Numbered from the stretch's first letter, positions 18,119 to 27,246 are shown. The stretch: DNA of 64,000 nt from Sulfurovum indicum (GCF_014931715.1 NZ_CP063164.1:496001-560000), one strand, 5' to 3'. Program-made: numbers and translations. The notes: generated from the sequence alone by a model not told the origin.

Positions 18119-18161
18119 GATTTAAGTTTTACTTTCCGGAACGTAAACAGTAAGGAATAAA

Positions 18162-19505
18162 ATGCACGACCAACTACACTTGACCACTACCTGGGTAGGA
18201 ATACTCTCTCTTATTATATTTATTGTAGGATATTACTTTATTGCAACAGAAGATAAATACCATATCAATAAAGCAAAACCGGCACTGATAACAGGTACCG
18301 GTATATTTATGCTTATAGGGCTCTATTTTTCTCTTAACGGAATGGACGGACATCATCTTGAAAAAGAGGTTGAGCATCTTATTGTAGAGATCGCGGGTAT
18401 CTTCTTCTTTCTCTATGTTGCTATGACCTACATTGAAGCGATGATCGATCGGGGGGTCTTTTCCGCACTTCGGTACAATCTCGTTTCAAAAGGCTACAGT
18501 TATAAAAAACTTTTTTGGATCACAGGTCTTTTGGCTTTCTTCATCTCTCCGGTAGCCGATAACCTGACGACGGCGCTGATCCTTTCTACGGTTCTGATAA
18601 CGATCGATAAAGAGAACAAGGAGTTCCTTGTACCTGGAGCCATCAATATTGTTGTAGCAGCAAATGCAGGTGGTGCATGGAGTCCATTTGGGGATATTAC
18701 GACACTTATGGTGTGGGTAGCAGGTAAAGGAGAGTTTGTTGACTTCCTCTATCTGTTTCCGGCATCTATTCTTGGATGGTATGTGACAGCATTTTTACTT
18801 TCCCGTTTTATTCCGGATGGTGAACCACCGTTTAATGCGGAAGAGAAAAGAGCAGAGATTCTTCCTGGCGGTAAACAGATCATGGGACTTTTTGCATTGA
18901 CCATCAGTATGGCGGTCATTTCCCACCAGGTATTGCACCTGCCTGCAATGTGGGGAATGATGTTCGGTCTGGCAATCCTGAAACTTTATACCTATTATCT
19001 TAATACAAAACTGAGTGTGGAAGTTGATACGGACGGTTTGGTTTGTCAGAAGCTGAACCCTTTTTCCTGGATTGCAAAGATCGAGAATGACACACTGCTT
19101 TTCTTCTTTGGTATTCTGGCAGCCGTAGGCGGGCTTCACTTTCTTGGATTCTTGGAGTATTTTACAGCATTGTATACCCAGTTCGGTGCAACAACGGTGA
19201 ATATCGGTGTAGGGTTTCTTTCCGCGATCGTAGATAATGTTCCGGTCATGTCTGCAGTACTTAAATCAAATCCTGATATGGGAGTAAGTACACATGCACA
19301 GTGGATGCTGGTCACGCTTACCGCCGGAGTAGGGGGAAGCCTTATATCCTTTGGTTCGGCTGCAGGTGTAGGGGTAATGGGTAAACTTCACGGTATCTAT
19401 ACCTTTGCTTCGCACATGAAGTATGCATGGACAGTTTTAGTCGGGTATCTTTTATCGGTAAGCATTTGGTATGTTCAGTTTATTATACTTGGTATCGGAG
19501 CTTAG
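18162..19505 (+). CDS. nhaD: Na+/H+ antiporter NhaD
   Basis: The 447-residue inner-membrane protein has about 12 hydrophobic segments. It carries the NhaD/ion-transporter-superfamily signatures SPVADNLTTALILS, NIVVAANAGGAWSPFGDITTLMVW and, in the second half, SAIVDNVPVMSA plus AGVGGSLISFGSAAGVG. The Asp-Asn pairs in the two half-helices form the cation site of this superfamily. It exchanges cytoplasmic Na+ or Li+ for protons, in keeping with a marine or saline habitat. It is monocistronic, with a hairpin right after its stop codon. Confidence 0.93.
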   Translation: MHDQLHLTTTWVGILSLIIFIVGYYFIATEDKYHINKAKPALITGTGIFMLIGLYFSLNGMDGHHLEKEVEHLIVEIAGIFFFLYVAMTYIEAMIDRGVFSALRYNLVSKGYSYKKLFWITGLLAFFISPVADNLTTALILSTVLITIDKENKEFLVPGAINIVVAANAGGAWSPFGDITTLMVWVAGKGEFVDFLYLFPASILGWYVTAFLLSRFIPDGEPPFNAEEKRAEILPGGKQIMGLFALTISMAVISHQVLHLPAMWGMMFGLAILKLYTYYLNTKLSVEVDTDGLVCQKLNPFSWIAKIENDTLLFFFGILAAVGGLHFLGFLEYFTALYTQFGATTVNIGVGFLSAIVDNVPVMSAVLKSNPDMGVSTHAQWMLVTLTAGVGGSLISFGSAAGVGVMGKLHGIYTFASHMKYAWTVLVGYLLSVSIWYVQFIILGIGA

Positions 19506-19508
19506 CCA

Positions 19509-19524
19509 GGCTGTTTCGGCAGCC
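19509..19524 (+). terminator. Hairpin after nhaD
   Basis: GGCTG-TTTCGG-CAGCC begins four bases after the nhaD stop codon and is followed by CTTTGATC rather than a long U-run. It is probably a weak intrinsic terminator. Confidence 0.5.
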
Positions 19525-19531
19525 CTTTGAT

Positions 19532-19611
19532 CACTCCTGCGTGTACGCAGAAATGAGTGTAGGAAAATTTGTATCAATCAGTTTTTTTCGTAAGATTGAT
19601 TTATACAAATA
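19532..19611 (+). promoter_or_regulatory. Two hairpins in the guaA leader
   Basis: CACTC-CTGCG-TGTA-CGCAG-AAAT-GAGTG (19532-19559) is a 10-bp stem with one four-base bulge. It is followed by TTTGTAT-CAATC paired with GATTG-ATACAAA around a T-rich loop. Both lie in the 120-bp gap upstream of guaA. No purine riboswitch consensus was found, so the function is unknown. Confidence 0.4.
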
Positions 19612-19625
19612 GAAGGAATATATTG

Positions 19626-21167
19626 ATGAAAAACGTACCTATTGTAGTCTTGGACTTCGGATCTCAGTATACGCAGCTTATTGCCAGAAAACTCAGAGAG
19701 TCCGGTGTCTACACAGAAGTCGTACCCTATCGTGAAAGTATTGAAGATATCAAAGCGAAGAAACCGCAGGGAATTATTCTCTCAGGAGGTCCGGCATCAG
19801 TTTATGCAGAGGATGCGTATAAACCGGATGATGCAATCTGGGATCTTGGGCTGCCGATACTAGGCATCTGTTACGGTATGCAGCTGATAACGCAGCATTT
19901 CGGTGGAGAAGTTATTCCTGCAGATCACCATGAGTACGGAAAGGCAAAGCTTCATATCGAAAATGAAAACTCTTTGATCTTCAAAGATGTGGAGCAGGAT
20001 TCAATCGTTTGGATGAGTCACGGGGACAGGGCAGAGAGACTTCCTGAAGGCTTTGAAGTGATCGGAACGAGTGAAAACTCTCCATATGCAGCTATTGCCA
20101 ATGAGACGGCACATATCTATGCTTTTCAGTTTCATCCGGAGGTTCATCACTCTGTGGAAGGAACCAGAATGCTCAAGAATTTCGCCAAGCATATCTGTGG
20201 ATGTGAAAGTACATGGAACATGGGAAGCTTTGCAAAAGAGAAGATAGCACAGATCCGTAAGCAGGTAGGGGATAAAAAAGTACTGTGTGGCGTAAGTGGC
20301 GGCGTAGACTCTTCAGTGGTTGCTGCTATGCTGAATGAAGCATTGCCCAAAGAACAGCTTATCTGTGTTTTTGTCGATCAGGGTTTGTTGCGTAAAGATG
20401 AAGCAGAACAGGTACAGGACATGTTTAAACTGCTTGACATTCCTCTTATTACCATTGATGCAAAAAAAGAGTTTATGGAAGTTCTTGCCGGAGTAACTGA
20501 TCCTGAGCAGAAACGTAAGGCGATCGGTGAGAAGTTCATAGAAGTGTTTGATAAAGAGGCGAGTAGACATACAGATGTCTCATTCCTGGCACAGGGAACA
20601 CTCTATACTGACGTTATTGAGTCAGTTTCAGTCAAAGGGCCTTCCAAAACAATCAAATCACACCACAATGTCGGAGGACTTCCGGACTGGATGACCTTTG
20701 AATTGGTTGAACCTCTACGTGAAATTTTTAAAGATGAGGTACGCAAACTCGGACTTGAACTGGGATTGCCAAAACATATGATCGGTCGTCATCCTTTCCC
20801 TGGACCGGGACTGGCTATTCGTGTGATGGGTGAGGTAAACGAAGAGGCACTCAGACTGCTTCGCGAATCTGATGCTATCATGCAAGAAGAGCTTAGAGCA
20901 ACAGGATATTACGATAAAGTATGGCAGGCATTTACAGTACTTCTCAATGTACAGTCAGTAGGTGTAATGGGTGACAATAGAACTTATGATAATACTGTCT
21001 GTGTACGTATGGTAGAATCAGTCGACGGTATGACGGCAACTTTTGCACATATTCCGCATGATGTTCTTGAAGGGATCAGCAGACGTATCATTAACGAGAT
21101 CGACGGGATCAACCGTGTGGTTTATGATATATCATCAAAACCGCCGGCAACTATCGAATGGGAGTAG
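19626..21167 (+). CDS. guaA: GMP synthase (glutamine-hydrolysing)
   Basis: The 513-residue protein has a class I glutamine amidotransferase domain (catalytic Cys in GICYGMQL, His in FQFHPEVHH) and the ATP-pyrophosphatase P-loop [13 protein letters not shown]. It ends in the GuaA dimerisation domain ([36 protein letters not shown]). It converts XMP to GMP. ATG 19626 is preferred over the longer frame from 19569. GuaA proteins begin with this [17 protein letters not shown] segment and AGAAGGAA stands just upstream. Confidence 0.97.
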   Translation: MKNVPIVVLDFGSQYTQLIARKLRESGVYTEVVPYRESIEDIKAKKPQGIILSGGPASVYAEDAYKPDDAIWDLGLPILGICYGMQLITQHFGGEVIPADHHEYGKAKLHIENENSLIFKDVEQDSIVWMSHGDRAERLPEGFEVIGTSENSPYAAIANETAHIYAFQFHPEVHHSVEGTRMLKNFAKHICGCESTWNMGSFAKEKIAQIRKQVGDKKVLCGVSGGVDSSVVAAMLNEALPKEQLICVFVDQGLLRKDEAEQVQDMFKLLDIPLITIDAKKEFMEVLAGVTDPEQKRKAIGEKFIEVFDKEASRHTDVSFLAQGTLYTDVIESVSVKGPSKTIKSHHNVGGLPDWMTFELVEPLREIFKDEVRKLGLELGLPKHMIGRHPFPGPGLAIRVMGEVNEEALRLLRESDAIMQEELRATGYYDKVWQAFTVLLNVQSVGVMGDNRTYDNTVCVRMVESVDGMTATFAHIPHDVLEGISRRIINEIDGINRVVYDISSKPPATIEWE

Positions 21168-21175
21168 AAGTGCTG

Positions 21176-21297
21176 CTTTAACTGTATCTTTGACTGAAGT
21201 TGCCTTTATGGTTACAGTCTATTCCGATCATTTGGTTTGGAAATACTTCATGCGTTTTGCGCATGATGTTGTGTAACACTTCTAAGTTCAGTTAAAG
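21176..21297 (+). other. Folded gap between guaA and lipoprotein gene
   Basis: CTTTAACTG (21176-21184) and CAGTTAAAG (21289-21297) are perfect 9-base complements enclosing about 105 bases that include the hairpin CATGCG-TTTTG-CGCATG (21249-21265). No ORF with a ribosome-binding site is seen. It could be a guaA 3' UTR structure or a small RNA. Confidence 0.35.
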
Positions 21298-21314
21298 TTT
21301 GAAGTGGCATCGTT

Positions 21315-21363
21315 CTTAACTCTTAACTCTTAACTCTTAACTCTTAACTCTTAACTCTTAACT
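21315..21363. repeat. 7-copy heptanucleotide repeat (CTTAACT)
   Basis: Seven perfect copies of the unit also found twelve times near 8.7 kb. The array ends 10 bases before the TATAAT (21374-21379) of the following lipoprotein gene, so the -35 region of that promoter is made of repeat units. Confidence 0.97.
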
Positions 21364-21373
21364 CTTCTTCTGC

Positions 21374-21379
21374 TATAAT
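21374..21379 (+). promoter_or_regulatory. Lipoprotein gene promoter -10
   Basis: TATAAT stands 34 bases before the ATG at 21414. The -35 position falls within the CTTAACT array. Confidence 0.6.
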
Positions 21380-21413
21380 CTTTCATGTCTGAATTTAAAA
21401 AAGGATGGAAGCA

Positions 21414-21734
21414 ATGAAGAAAATGATGATCATGGCAACAGTTGGAGTAGCGGGTATGTTTACATTGTCAGGCTGTGGACAATCAGTACCGGAACGTTTT
21501 TTGGCAACGGAGGATGAGTGTACAACATTGGAAAAAAAACTGATACAGACCAATCAGTTTATTGAGAAAGTATCATCGATGAATCCTGCGCATGTCGATG
21601 AAATGATGTTAGCTGTACCTAAAACAGAGATCACAACAGCTACCAGCAAGTCAAAGATTCTGAAAGATGCATACAAAAGAAAAGCAAGACTTGAAACAGA
21701 TATACAAAGCGCAGGTTGTGCCAAAGCAGAATAA
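21414..21734 (+). CDS. Small lipoprotein of unknown function
   Basis: The 106-residue product starts with MKKMMIMATVGVAGMFTLSGC, a typical lipoprotein signal with lipobox LSGC. The mature part is helical and charged, with two cysteines (DECTTLEKK near the start and SAGCAKAE at the end) that could form a disulphide. ATG 21414 is chosen over ATG 21405 because GGATGG lies at ribosome-binding distance only for the later codon. No family is recognised. Its promoter -35 region is composed of the heptamer repeat, so expression may vary with repeat changes. Confidence 0.65.
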   Translation: MKKMMIMATVGVAGMFTLSGCGQSVPERFLATEDECTTLEKKLIQTNQFIEKVSSMNPAHVDEMMLAVPKTEITTATSKSKILKDAYKRKARLETDIQSAGCAKAE

Positions 21735-21954
21735 AATACTGAAGGCTGGGTTGCTGCCCGGCAACATCTGTTAAAGAACAACCGGAAACAATTTTCCAAA
21801 TATTTGCAATTGTCAGATCTGTCAAATACTTTACAGTAGTGAGCTTCTGAAACCCTTATCACTTTGCTGCGCTTTTGTTTTAATATTCATATCGGTTCTA
21901 CCAGTACCAGGTTATGTTCTGTATGATAAAAGAAACCAACCTGATTTTTATAAG
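21735..21954. other. Gap before htpG control region
   Basis: No coding frame is supported. A hairpin GTTGC-TGCCCG-GCAAC lies at about 21750-21765, shortly after the lipoprotein gene, and could end its transcript. The rest is AT-rich without recognised elements. Confidence 0.4.
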
Positions 21955-21973
21955 TTTAGTCAATGAGACTAAA
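21955..21973. promoter_or_regulatory. HAIR-like operator of htpG
   Basis: TTTAGT-N7-ACTAAA lies 17 bases before the -35 of htpG. The same half-sites and spacing occur upstream of grpE, and a close relative upstream of dnaK. The HspR operator HAIR is CTTGAGT-N7-ACTCAAG, so spacing and inner AGT/ACT agree. HspR control is inferred; hspR is not in the window. Confidence 0.65.
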
Positions 21974-21990
21974 TATTCTTTCTAAAAAAC

Positions 21991-22019
21991 TTGAAATATT
22001 TTTAAAAATATACTATAAT
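21991..22019 (+). promoter_or_regulatory. htpG promoter
   Basis: TTGAAA (21991-21996) and TATAAT (22014-22019) are separated by 17 bases, a full sigma-70 arrangement. The HAIR-like operator is immediately upstream. Confidence 0.8.
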
Positions 22020-22051
22020 CTCCAAAAATTCACTGACAGAGGAGAAACAGT

Positions 22052-23914
22052 ATGGGAAAACATCAGTTTCAAACAGAAATAGGACAGCTCTTAAAGCTTA
22101 TGACACACTCTTTGTATTCGAATAAAGAGATCTTTTTAAGAGAGTTGGTCTCAAATGCAAGTGATGCAATCGACAAGTTCAACTACCTAAGATTGACAGA
22201 GGAGCAGTTTAAAGAAGAAGAGTGGTCAGGAAAAATTTTTATCAAGCTTGATAAAGAGGATAATTCGTTGACTATCGGTGACAACGGTATTGGGATGAAT
22301 GAAGAGGATCTGATGGAGAACCTTGGAACAATTGCCAAGTCCGGTACCAAAGCTTTCATGGAAAATCTTACAGGAGATGCGAAAAAAGATTCAAATCTGA
22401 TCGGCCAGTTCGGGGTAGGATTTTACTCTGTCTTCATGGTAGCGGAGCATGTGGATGTTATCTCCAAAAAAGCTGGGGAGGAACAGGCTTATAAATTCAG
22501 TACTGATGGTACCGGTGAGTATGAAGTAACACCAGTAACCAAAGAGTCCCATGGTACGGTTATTTACATGAAGCTCAAAGATGATGAAAAAGAGTTTCTT
22601 GATAAATGGCGTGTCGAAGAGGTTGTCAAAAAATATTCCAACCATATTGCCTATCCGATTGTTCTCAACTACTCTGATGTGGAGTATGAGGGTGAAGGAG
22701 ATGAGAGAAAAGAGAAGAGAGTACAGAAATCCGAACAGATCAACGAAGCGACAGCACTTTGGACTCTGCCGAAATCAGAGTTGAAAAAAGAGGATTATGT
22801 AGAGTTTTACAAAACGATCTCCCATGACAGTGAAGAACCACTGTTGTATCTACATAATAAAGTAGAGGGTGCCAATGAGTTCACGACACTCTTCTACATT
22901 CCGAGAACGGCGCCTATGGATATGTACAGGGCGGACTACCAGCCGGGTGTCAAACTGTATGTAAAGCGTGTATTTATTACCGATGATGAAAAAGAGCTGT
23001 TACCGCCGTATTTGAGATTTGTCCGCGGTATTATCGATTCGGAGGATCTGCCGCTGAATGTCAGCCGTGAGATCTTGCAGGAAAACAGAATTTTGGCGAA
23101 CATTAAACAGACTTCAGTCAAGAGAATCCTGAATGCGGTCAAAAAGCTTGAGGGAGAGGACTTTGACCGTTTTGTTTCTCAGTACAACAGAGTGATCAAA
23201 GAGGGGATCTATACGGATTATACGAATAAAGAGACACTGCTTGAGATTGTACGCTACAAGAGTTCAAGCCAGGAGGGACTGGTATCGTTTGAAGACTATA
23301 TATCCCGCGGAGACAGTGAGAAGAAAGAGATCTATTATATCATCGGTGAGGATGAAAAAGTGTTGAGAAACTCTCCGCTGCTTGAAGCATATAAAAAAGC
23401 CAATATTGAAGTGCTCATTATGGATGATCAGGAGGTGGACAGTATTGTTACACCAATGATCGGTACCTACAAAGAGTGGACACTGAAAGATATTACGACA
23501 ATAGAGGCGCCTGACTCCAAGACCGAAGAGGAAAAAAAGGAGATAGAAGAGGAGTTCAAGCCGCTTGTAGAGAAGATTAAAAAGACTCTGGGTGATGAGA
23601 TCAAAGAGGTAAAGATCTCTACCCGTTTGACAGAAAGCCCATCCTGTGTACTCAAAGACGCTTCCGATCCTATGGCGGGTATGGCTGCCATGTTCGCACA
23701 GATGGGACAGGAGATGCCAGAGATACCGCTTATCCTTGAGATCAATCCTGACCATGAAATGATCAAAAAACTTGAAAAAGTGGAAGATAATACACTCTTT
23801 GACGATATGGCATGGCTGTTGCTTGATACAGCAAAACTCTCAGAAGGTATCGAACCTAAAGATAAAACAGCTTTTGCACACCGTATTGCAAAGCTGGCTA
23901 CCAAAGCGATCTGA
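22052..23914 (+). CDS. htpG: Hsp90-family chaperone HtpG
   Basis: The 620-residue cytoplasmic chaperone has an N-terminal GHKL ATPase domain (LVSNASDAIDK, GDNGIGM, GTIAKSGT, GQFGVGFYSVFMV) and the middle domain (GIIDSEDLPLNVSREILQENRIL). The C-terminal dimerisation domain has the SPSCVL segment. Length is typical of bacterial HtpG. It is expressed alone from a TTGAAA-N17-TATAAT promoter next to a HAIR-like operator and ends at a GC-rich hairpin, so it is a heat-inducible single gene by inference. Confidence 0.97.
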   Translation: MGKHQFQTEIGQLLKLMTHSLYSNKEIFLRELVSNASDAIDKFNYLRLTEEQFKEEEWSGKIFIKLDKEDNSLTIGDNGIGMNEEDLMENLGTIAKSGTKAFMENLTGDAKKDSNLIGQFGVGFYSVFMVAEHVDVISKKAGEEQAYKFSTDGTGEYEVTPVTKESHGTVIYMKLKDDEKEFLDKWRVEEVVKKYSNHIAYPIVLNYSDVEYEGEGDERKEKRVQKSEQINEATALWTLPKSELKKEDYVEFYKTISHDSEEPLLYLHNKVEGANEFTTLFYIPRTAPMDMYRADYQPGVKLYVKRVFITDDEKELLPPYLRFVRGIIDSEDLPLNVSREILQENRILANIKQTSVKRILNAVKKLEGEDFDRFVSQYNRVIKEGIYTDYTNKETLLEIVRYKSSSQEGLVSFEDYISRGDSEKKEIYYIIGEDEKVLRNSPLLEAYKKANIEVLIMDDQEVDSIVTPMIGTYKEWTLKDITTIEAPDSKTEEEKKEIEEEFKPLVEKIKKTLGDEIKEVKISTRLTESPSCVLKDASDPMAGMAAMFAQMGQEMPEIPLILEINPDHEMIKKLEKVEDNTLFDDMAWLLLDTAKLSEGIEPKDKTAFAHRIAKLATKAI

Positions 23915-23923
23915 TACTGTCTC

Positions 23924-23952
23924 GGGGAATGATCTTCCTCCTCCCCGGGCAT
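23924..23952 (+). terminator. htpG terminator
   Basis: CGGGGA and TCCCCG pair across a 13-base pyrimidine-rich loop just after the stop codon, followed by GGGCATTTTA. It is a GC-rich intrinsic-terminator-like hairpin. Confidence 0.6.
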
Positions 23953-23982
23953 TTTAGGGGGTACCCTTTAATTTTCCCGTGT

Positions 23983-23988
23983 TATAAT
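23983..23988 (+). promoter_or_regulatory. CDF/hemD promoter -10
   Basis: TATAAT, 26 bases before the TTG start of the cation-efflux gene. Confidence 0.6.
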
Positions 23989-24013
23989 CACTTTTATTTA
24001 AGAGGATTTATCT

Positions 24014-24955
24014 TTGAACACAACACCTATGTCTTCACAAAAAAAAGCTACTGTTATTTCTACTTCGGTAGCGACTCTGCTCGTTTTTATTAAATTGGCT
24101 ATTGGGATTGCCAGCGGTTCAGTAGCAGTGCTGGCTTCTGCTATTGATTCACTGCTTGATATGGCAGTCTCTATTTTCAACTTCTTTGCAATCAAAAAAT
24201 CTGAAGAAGAGCCAAATGAATTCTATCATTACGGTAAAGGAAAGATCCAGGCGATTGCCGGAGTGATCGAAGGAACGATTATTACGATGTCGGGAATCTA
24301 CATTATTTATGTAGCCATCGAGAAATTGCGTAAGGGTACTGAGACAACATTGCTGACGCCTTCTATTATTGCTATGGCAATATCGATTACCGTGACGTAT
24401 ATTCTGGTGAACTATCTACTGAAAGTTGCCAAAGAGACTGACAGTATCGTGATCAAAGCAGATGCTTTGCACTATAAGACAGACCTTTGGAGCAATGCGG
24501 CGGTACTGGCAGCTCTTGGACTGGTCTATATAACAGGATATGACAGTATTGATGCAGTTTTCGGTCTTGGAATCGGTCTCTATATTATCTATTCTGCCTA
24601 TGGGATCATTGTAGAGGGGGTGGAGATACTGCTTGATAAAGCGTTGGACGGAAAGATGGTGGCAAAGATCGGAGAGATTATCTCCCGGCATCCTGAAGTG
24701 ACTAGTTACCACTGGTTGAAAACACGTACGGACGGAAGTACGAATTTTGTGGAGTTTCATATGGTGCTCCGTCCCAACATGTTGCTCCTGGAAGCCCATC
24801 GTATCGCTGATGAGGTGGAAGACAAGATCATGGCGTTAGACAGGAACAAAAAATGGGTGATCACTCCGCATTTTGACCCCTATGATGATGAAGAGGTCAA
24901 TATCGCAATGTTGCACGGCAAACCATTGGTTGATCTGAAACAAAGCATAGATTGA
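24014..24955 (+). CDS. Cation diffusion facilitator (FieF-like)
   Basis: The 313-residue inner-membrane protein has six hydrophobic segments and the CDF metal sites: ASAIDSLLDMAVS in TM2 (two Asp, site A) and KADALHYKTDLWSN in TM5 (Asp and His-x-x-x-Asp). A cytoplasmic C-terminal domain (HPEVTSYHWLKTRTDG, HMVLRPNMLLLEAH) follows. It exports Zn2+, Fe2+ or related ions in exchange for protons; the metal is not decided by sequence, although the D-x3-D/H-x3-D arrangement is FieF-like. Translation starts at TTG with AGAGGA upstream. Its stop overlaps the hemD start as TGATG. Confidence 0.9.
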   Translation: MNTTPMSSQKKATVISTSVATLLVFIKLAIGIASGSVAVLASAIDSLLDMAVSIFNFFAIKKSEEEPNEFYHYGKGKIQAIAGVIEGTIITMSGIYIIYVAIEKLRKGTETTLLTPSIIAMAISITVTYILVNYLLKVAKETDSIVIKADALHYKTDLWSNAAVLAALGLVYITGYDSIDAVFGLGIGLYIIYSAYGIIVEGVEILLDKALDGKMVAKIGEIISRHPEVTSYHWLKTRTDGSTNFVEFHMVLRPNMLLLEAHRIADEVEDKIMALDRNKKWVITPHFDPYDDEEVNIAMLHGKPLVDLKQSID

Positions 24956-25614
24956 TGCCCAAAAGAATGATCTACCTGTTATCACCGGTACAAAGGGAGG
25001 GTACTGTTTTTCTACCGATGATCGGGTTCACTACTGTGGCAGAAACAATTGATTTTTCCGGTATTGACACCCTGATGTTTACTTCAAAACAGGCAGTAAA
25101 AGTAGCAGATCAGATTGATCAAAAATGGAAAGAATACCCCTCTATTGCCATTGGCAATGCAACCAAAAAACAGATCGAGGATCTTGGCGGCGAAGTGATC
25201 TATCAGCCTCAGCATTTTTATGGTGAGGTGTTGAGTCAGGATATCGCTATGTTTTTCAGGGAGCGGAAAATACTCTATCTCCGCCCCAATGAGGTCTCTT
25301 TTGATGCTAAAACATTTTTGGCAAAGCAGGGGATTAGACTATTTGAACAGATTATTTATGAGACGACATGTGTCAAGTATGATAAAGAAGATATGCCGCA
25401 AAAAGATGCAGTCATTATCTTTACTTCACCTTCGACGATCCATTGTTTTTTCAGGAATTTTTCCTGGGACCCAAGTTATACGGCTGTGGTAATAGGAGAG
25501 GCGACAAAAGTTCATTTACCCAAAGGTGCACGTTATGCAGTGGCCAAGGAGCCGCTTATTGCCTCCTGTATTGAAAAAGCAGAGGAGATTTTACTCTCTT
25601 CTAACTCCAAATAG
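24955..25614 (+). CDS. hemD: Uroporphyrinogen-III synthase
   Basis: The 219-residue product matches HemD in two-lobed organisation and motifs: YLLSPVQREG at the N-terminus, LMFTSKQAV, AIGNATKKQIEDLGGEVIYQP, FTSPSTIHCFF and VVIGEATKVHLPKGARYAVAKEP. It closes hydroxymethylbilane into uroporphyrinogen III in haem, sirohaem and cobalamin synthesis. HemD sequences diverge strongly, so identification rests on these spaced motifs. ATG 24955 overlaps the CDF gene stop by one base (TGATG). The following TATAAT of a candidate 6S RNA starts three bases after its stop. Confidence 0.88.
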   Translation: MPKRMIYLLSPVQREGTVFLPMIGFTTVAETIDFSGIDTLMFTSKQAVKVADQIDQKWKEYPSIAIGNATKKQIEDLGGEVIYQPQHFYGEVLSQDIAMFFRERKILYLRPNEVSFDAKTFLAKQGIRLFEQIIYETTCVKYDKEDMPQKDAVIIFTSPSTIHCFFRNFSWDPSYTAVVIGEATKVHLPKGARYAVAKEPLIASCIEKAEEILLSSNSK

Positions 25615-25616
25615 GC

Positions 25617-25622
25617 TATAAT
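25617..25622 (+). promoter_or_regulatory. Promoter -10 of candidate 6S RNA
   Basis: TATAAT begins two bases after the hemD stop codon and predicts a transcript start at about 25629, the same place where the closing stem of the RNA begins. Confidence 0.65.
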
Positions 25623-25628
25623 TAACGT

Positions 25629-25816
25629 ACCTGGATGGTTCGACCAACTGTAATATGGGGTCCAACATTTAGTATTTGCGGGACATGTAGCAAGTATGGT
25701 GTGCGGATATTTCCGTTTGAGCCTTGTTCAAGGCGAGGATCTGTCCCCTAAAGTGCTTCTCTCTCCTGCACCGTTGGCTTTTTAGGGCCGACTTTGTACA
25801 GAACGGCCATCTGGGG
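25629..25816 (+). ncRNA. ssrS: Candidate 6S RNA
   Basis: The 355-bp hemD-purD gap has no coding frame but is rich in paired segments. CCTGGATGG (25630-25638), right at the predicted transcript start, pairs with CCATCTGGG (25807-25815, two wobbles) to close an RNA of about 188 nt. GTTC/GAAC can extend this stem. Inside are GGTG/CACC, the hairpins CGGA-TATT-TCCG and GCCTTG-TT-CAAGGC, and large unpaired flanks. A long closing stem, central bubble and irregular terminal stem at about 185 nt are the 6S RNA plan. A place before a purine gene is also common for 6S RNA. No covariance search was possible, so the class remains inferred. Confidence 0.5.
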
Positions 25817-25969
25817 TTCATTGGTCATTGTCATTGCACGCAAGAGCTTCCGAAAAAATTACGGCTACTTCTGTGTAGGATTTTAATTTTTTCGAAACCT
25901 CTTACGCACAAGCACAACGACTACTGAAACATTCATATACTACAAAAAAATTGATTTCCGGAGAAAAAC

Positions 25970-27238
25970 ATGGATATATTGATCATAGGCAGCGGGGGAC
26001 GTGAGTATTCTATCGGTTTGGCATTGAAAAAAGATGAGAATGTAGAGAAGATATACTTCGCACCGGGCAACGGTGCGACAGATGAGTTGGGAGAGAACCT
26101 TTCGATTACTGATTTTAATGCTTTGGCGGATTTTGTTGAAGAAAATGATATTGATCTGACCATTGTTGGACCGGAAGCACCTTTGGTCGAAGGGATCGTC
26201 GATGTCTTTAAATCCAGAGGATTGACTATTTTCGGACCTACAGCCAAAGCAGCACAGCTTGAGGGTTCAAAAATATTTATGAAGAATTTTCTGGCACGTC
26301 ACAATGTACCTACTGCACGTTATATTGAAACCTCGTCTTTGGAAGAGGCATACAGGTTCATCAATACGCTTGAAGCTCCAATCGTTGTCAAAGCTGACGG
26401 ACTGTGTGGCGGTAAAGGGGTTATTATTGCCAAAAGTCATGATGAAGCAAAAAAAGCAGCCGGTGAGATGCTTTCTGGAAATTCATTTGGTGAGGCAGGA
26501 ACGTCGATCGTTGTAGAAGAGTTTCTGGACGGATATGAACTCTCTGTTTTTGCTATTTGTGATGGGAAGGATTATGTGGTCCTTCCTGCGGCACAGGACC
26601 ATAAAAGACTGTTGGATAATGATGAAGGACCAAATACCGGCGGAATGGGTGCTTATGCACCGACACCGTTAGTAAATGAAGAACTGTACCGTAAACTTGA
26701 TGAACGTGTTATCAAGCCGACTCTGAAAGGGATGGAAGAGGAAGGTATGCCTTTTACCGGTGTACTTTTTATCGGAGTGATGGTGGTTAATGGAGACCCT
26801 GTTATTCTTGAATACAATGTACGTTTTGGTGACCCTGAATGTGAAGAGTTGATGCCTTTGCTCAAGTCTCCTGCTTCAGAGCTTTTCTATAAGGCAGCAA
26901 CAGGTGATCTAAAAAATATCAAGATCGAATTTCTTGACAAGTATGCTGTTGGTGTGGTAATGGCGAGCAAAGATTACCCATATAAAAGTTCTCCTGCAGC
27001 TGAGATCATCATCGATGATATTCACCATGAGGAAGTTCAGGAGAATACCCATATCTCATATGCCGGAGTAAGCCGTGGAGAAGATGGAAAACTCTATGCG
27101 ACCGGTGGCCGTGTGTTGGTATGTGTAGGGCTTGGCGACAGTATAAAAGAGGCAAGAGACCGCGCCTATATGCTGGTGGGTCAGGTACATTTTGCCGGTA
27201 AGCAGTGTCGTACAGATATTGCCTATCAGGCACTGTAA
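25970..27238 (+). CDS. purD: Phosphoribosylamine-glycine ligase
   Basis: The 422-residue ATP-grasp enzyme starts [19 protein letters not shown] (N-domain), followed by [10 protein letters not shown], the ATP-grasp segment [18 protein letters not shown], the SVFAICDGK strand, [12 protein letters not shown], and the metal-binding [16 protein letters not shown]. It makes glycinamide ribonucleotide in purine synthesis. Full length. It lies downstream of the candidate 6S RNA and nine bases before an RDD-family gene, beginning a rightward gene series that runs through lptD to pnp. Confidence 0.97.
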   Translation: MDILIIGSGGREYSIGLALKKDENVEKIYFAPGNGATDELGENLSITDFNALADFVEENDIDLTIVGPEAPLVEGIVDVFKSRGLTIFGPTAKAAQLEGSKIFMKNFLARHNVPTARYIETSSLEEAYRFINTLEAPIVVKADGLCGGKGVIIAKSHDEAKKAAGEMLSGNSFGEAGTSIVVEEFLDGYELSVFAICDGKDYVVLPAAQDHKRLLDNDEGPNTGGMGAYAPTPLVNEELYRKLDERVIKPTLKGMEEEGMPFTGVLFIGVMVVNGDPVILEYNVRFGDPECEELMPLLKSPASELFYKAATGDLKNIKIEFLDKYAVGVVMASKDYPYKSSPAAEIIIDDIHHEEVQENTHISYAGVSRGEDGKLYATGGRVLVCVGLGDSIKEARDRAYMLVGQVHFAGKQCRTDIAYQAL

Positions 27239-27246
27239 GGGACAGT

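Noticed and set aside
19532-19611. Purine riboswitch before guaA
   Set aside because: The stems do not contain the conserved three-way-junction bases of the purine aptamer.
21955-21973. CIRCE element for HrcA at the heat-shock genes
   Set aside because: The CIRCE consensus TTAGCACTC-N9-GAGTGCTAA is absent; half-sites and 7-base spacing fit HAIR instead.
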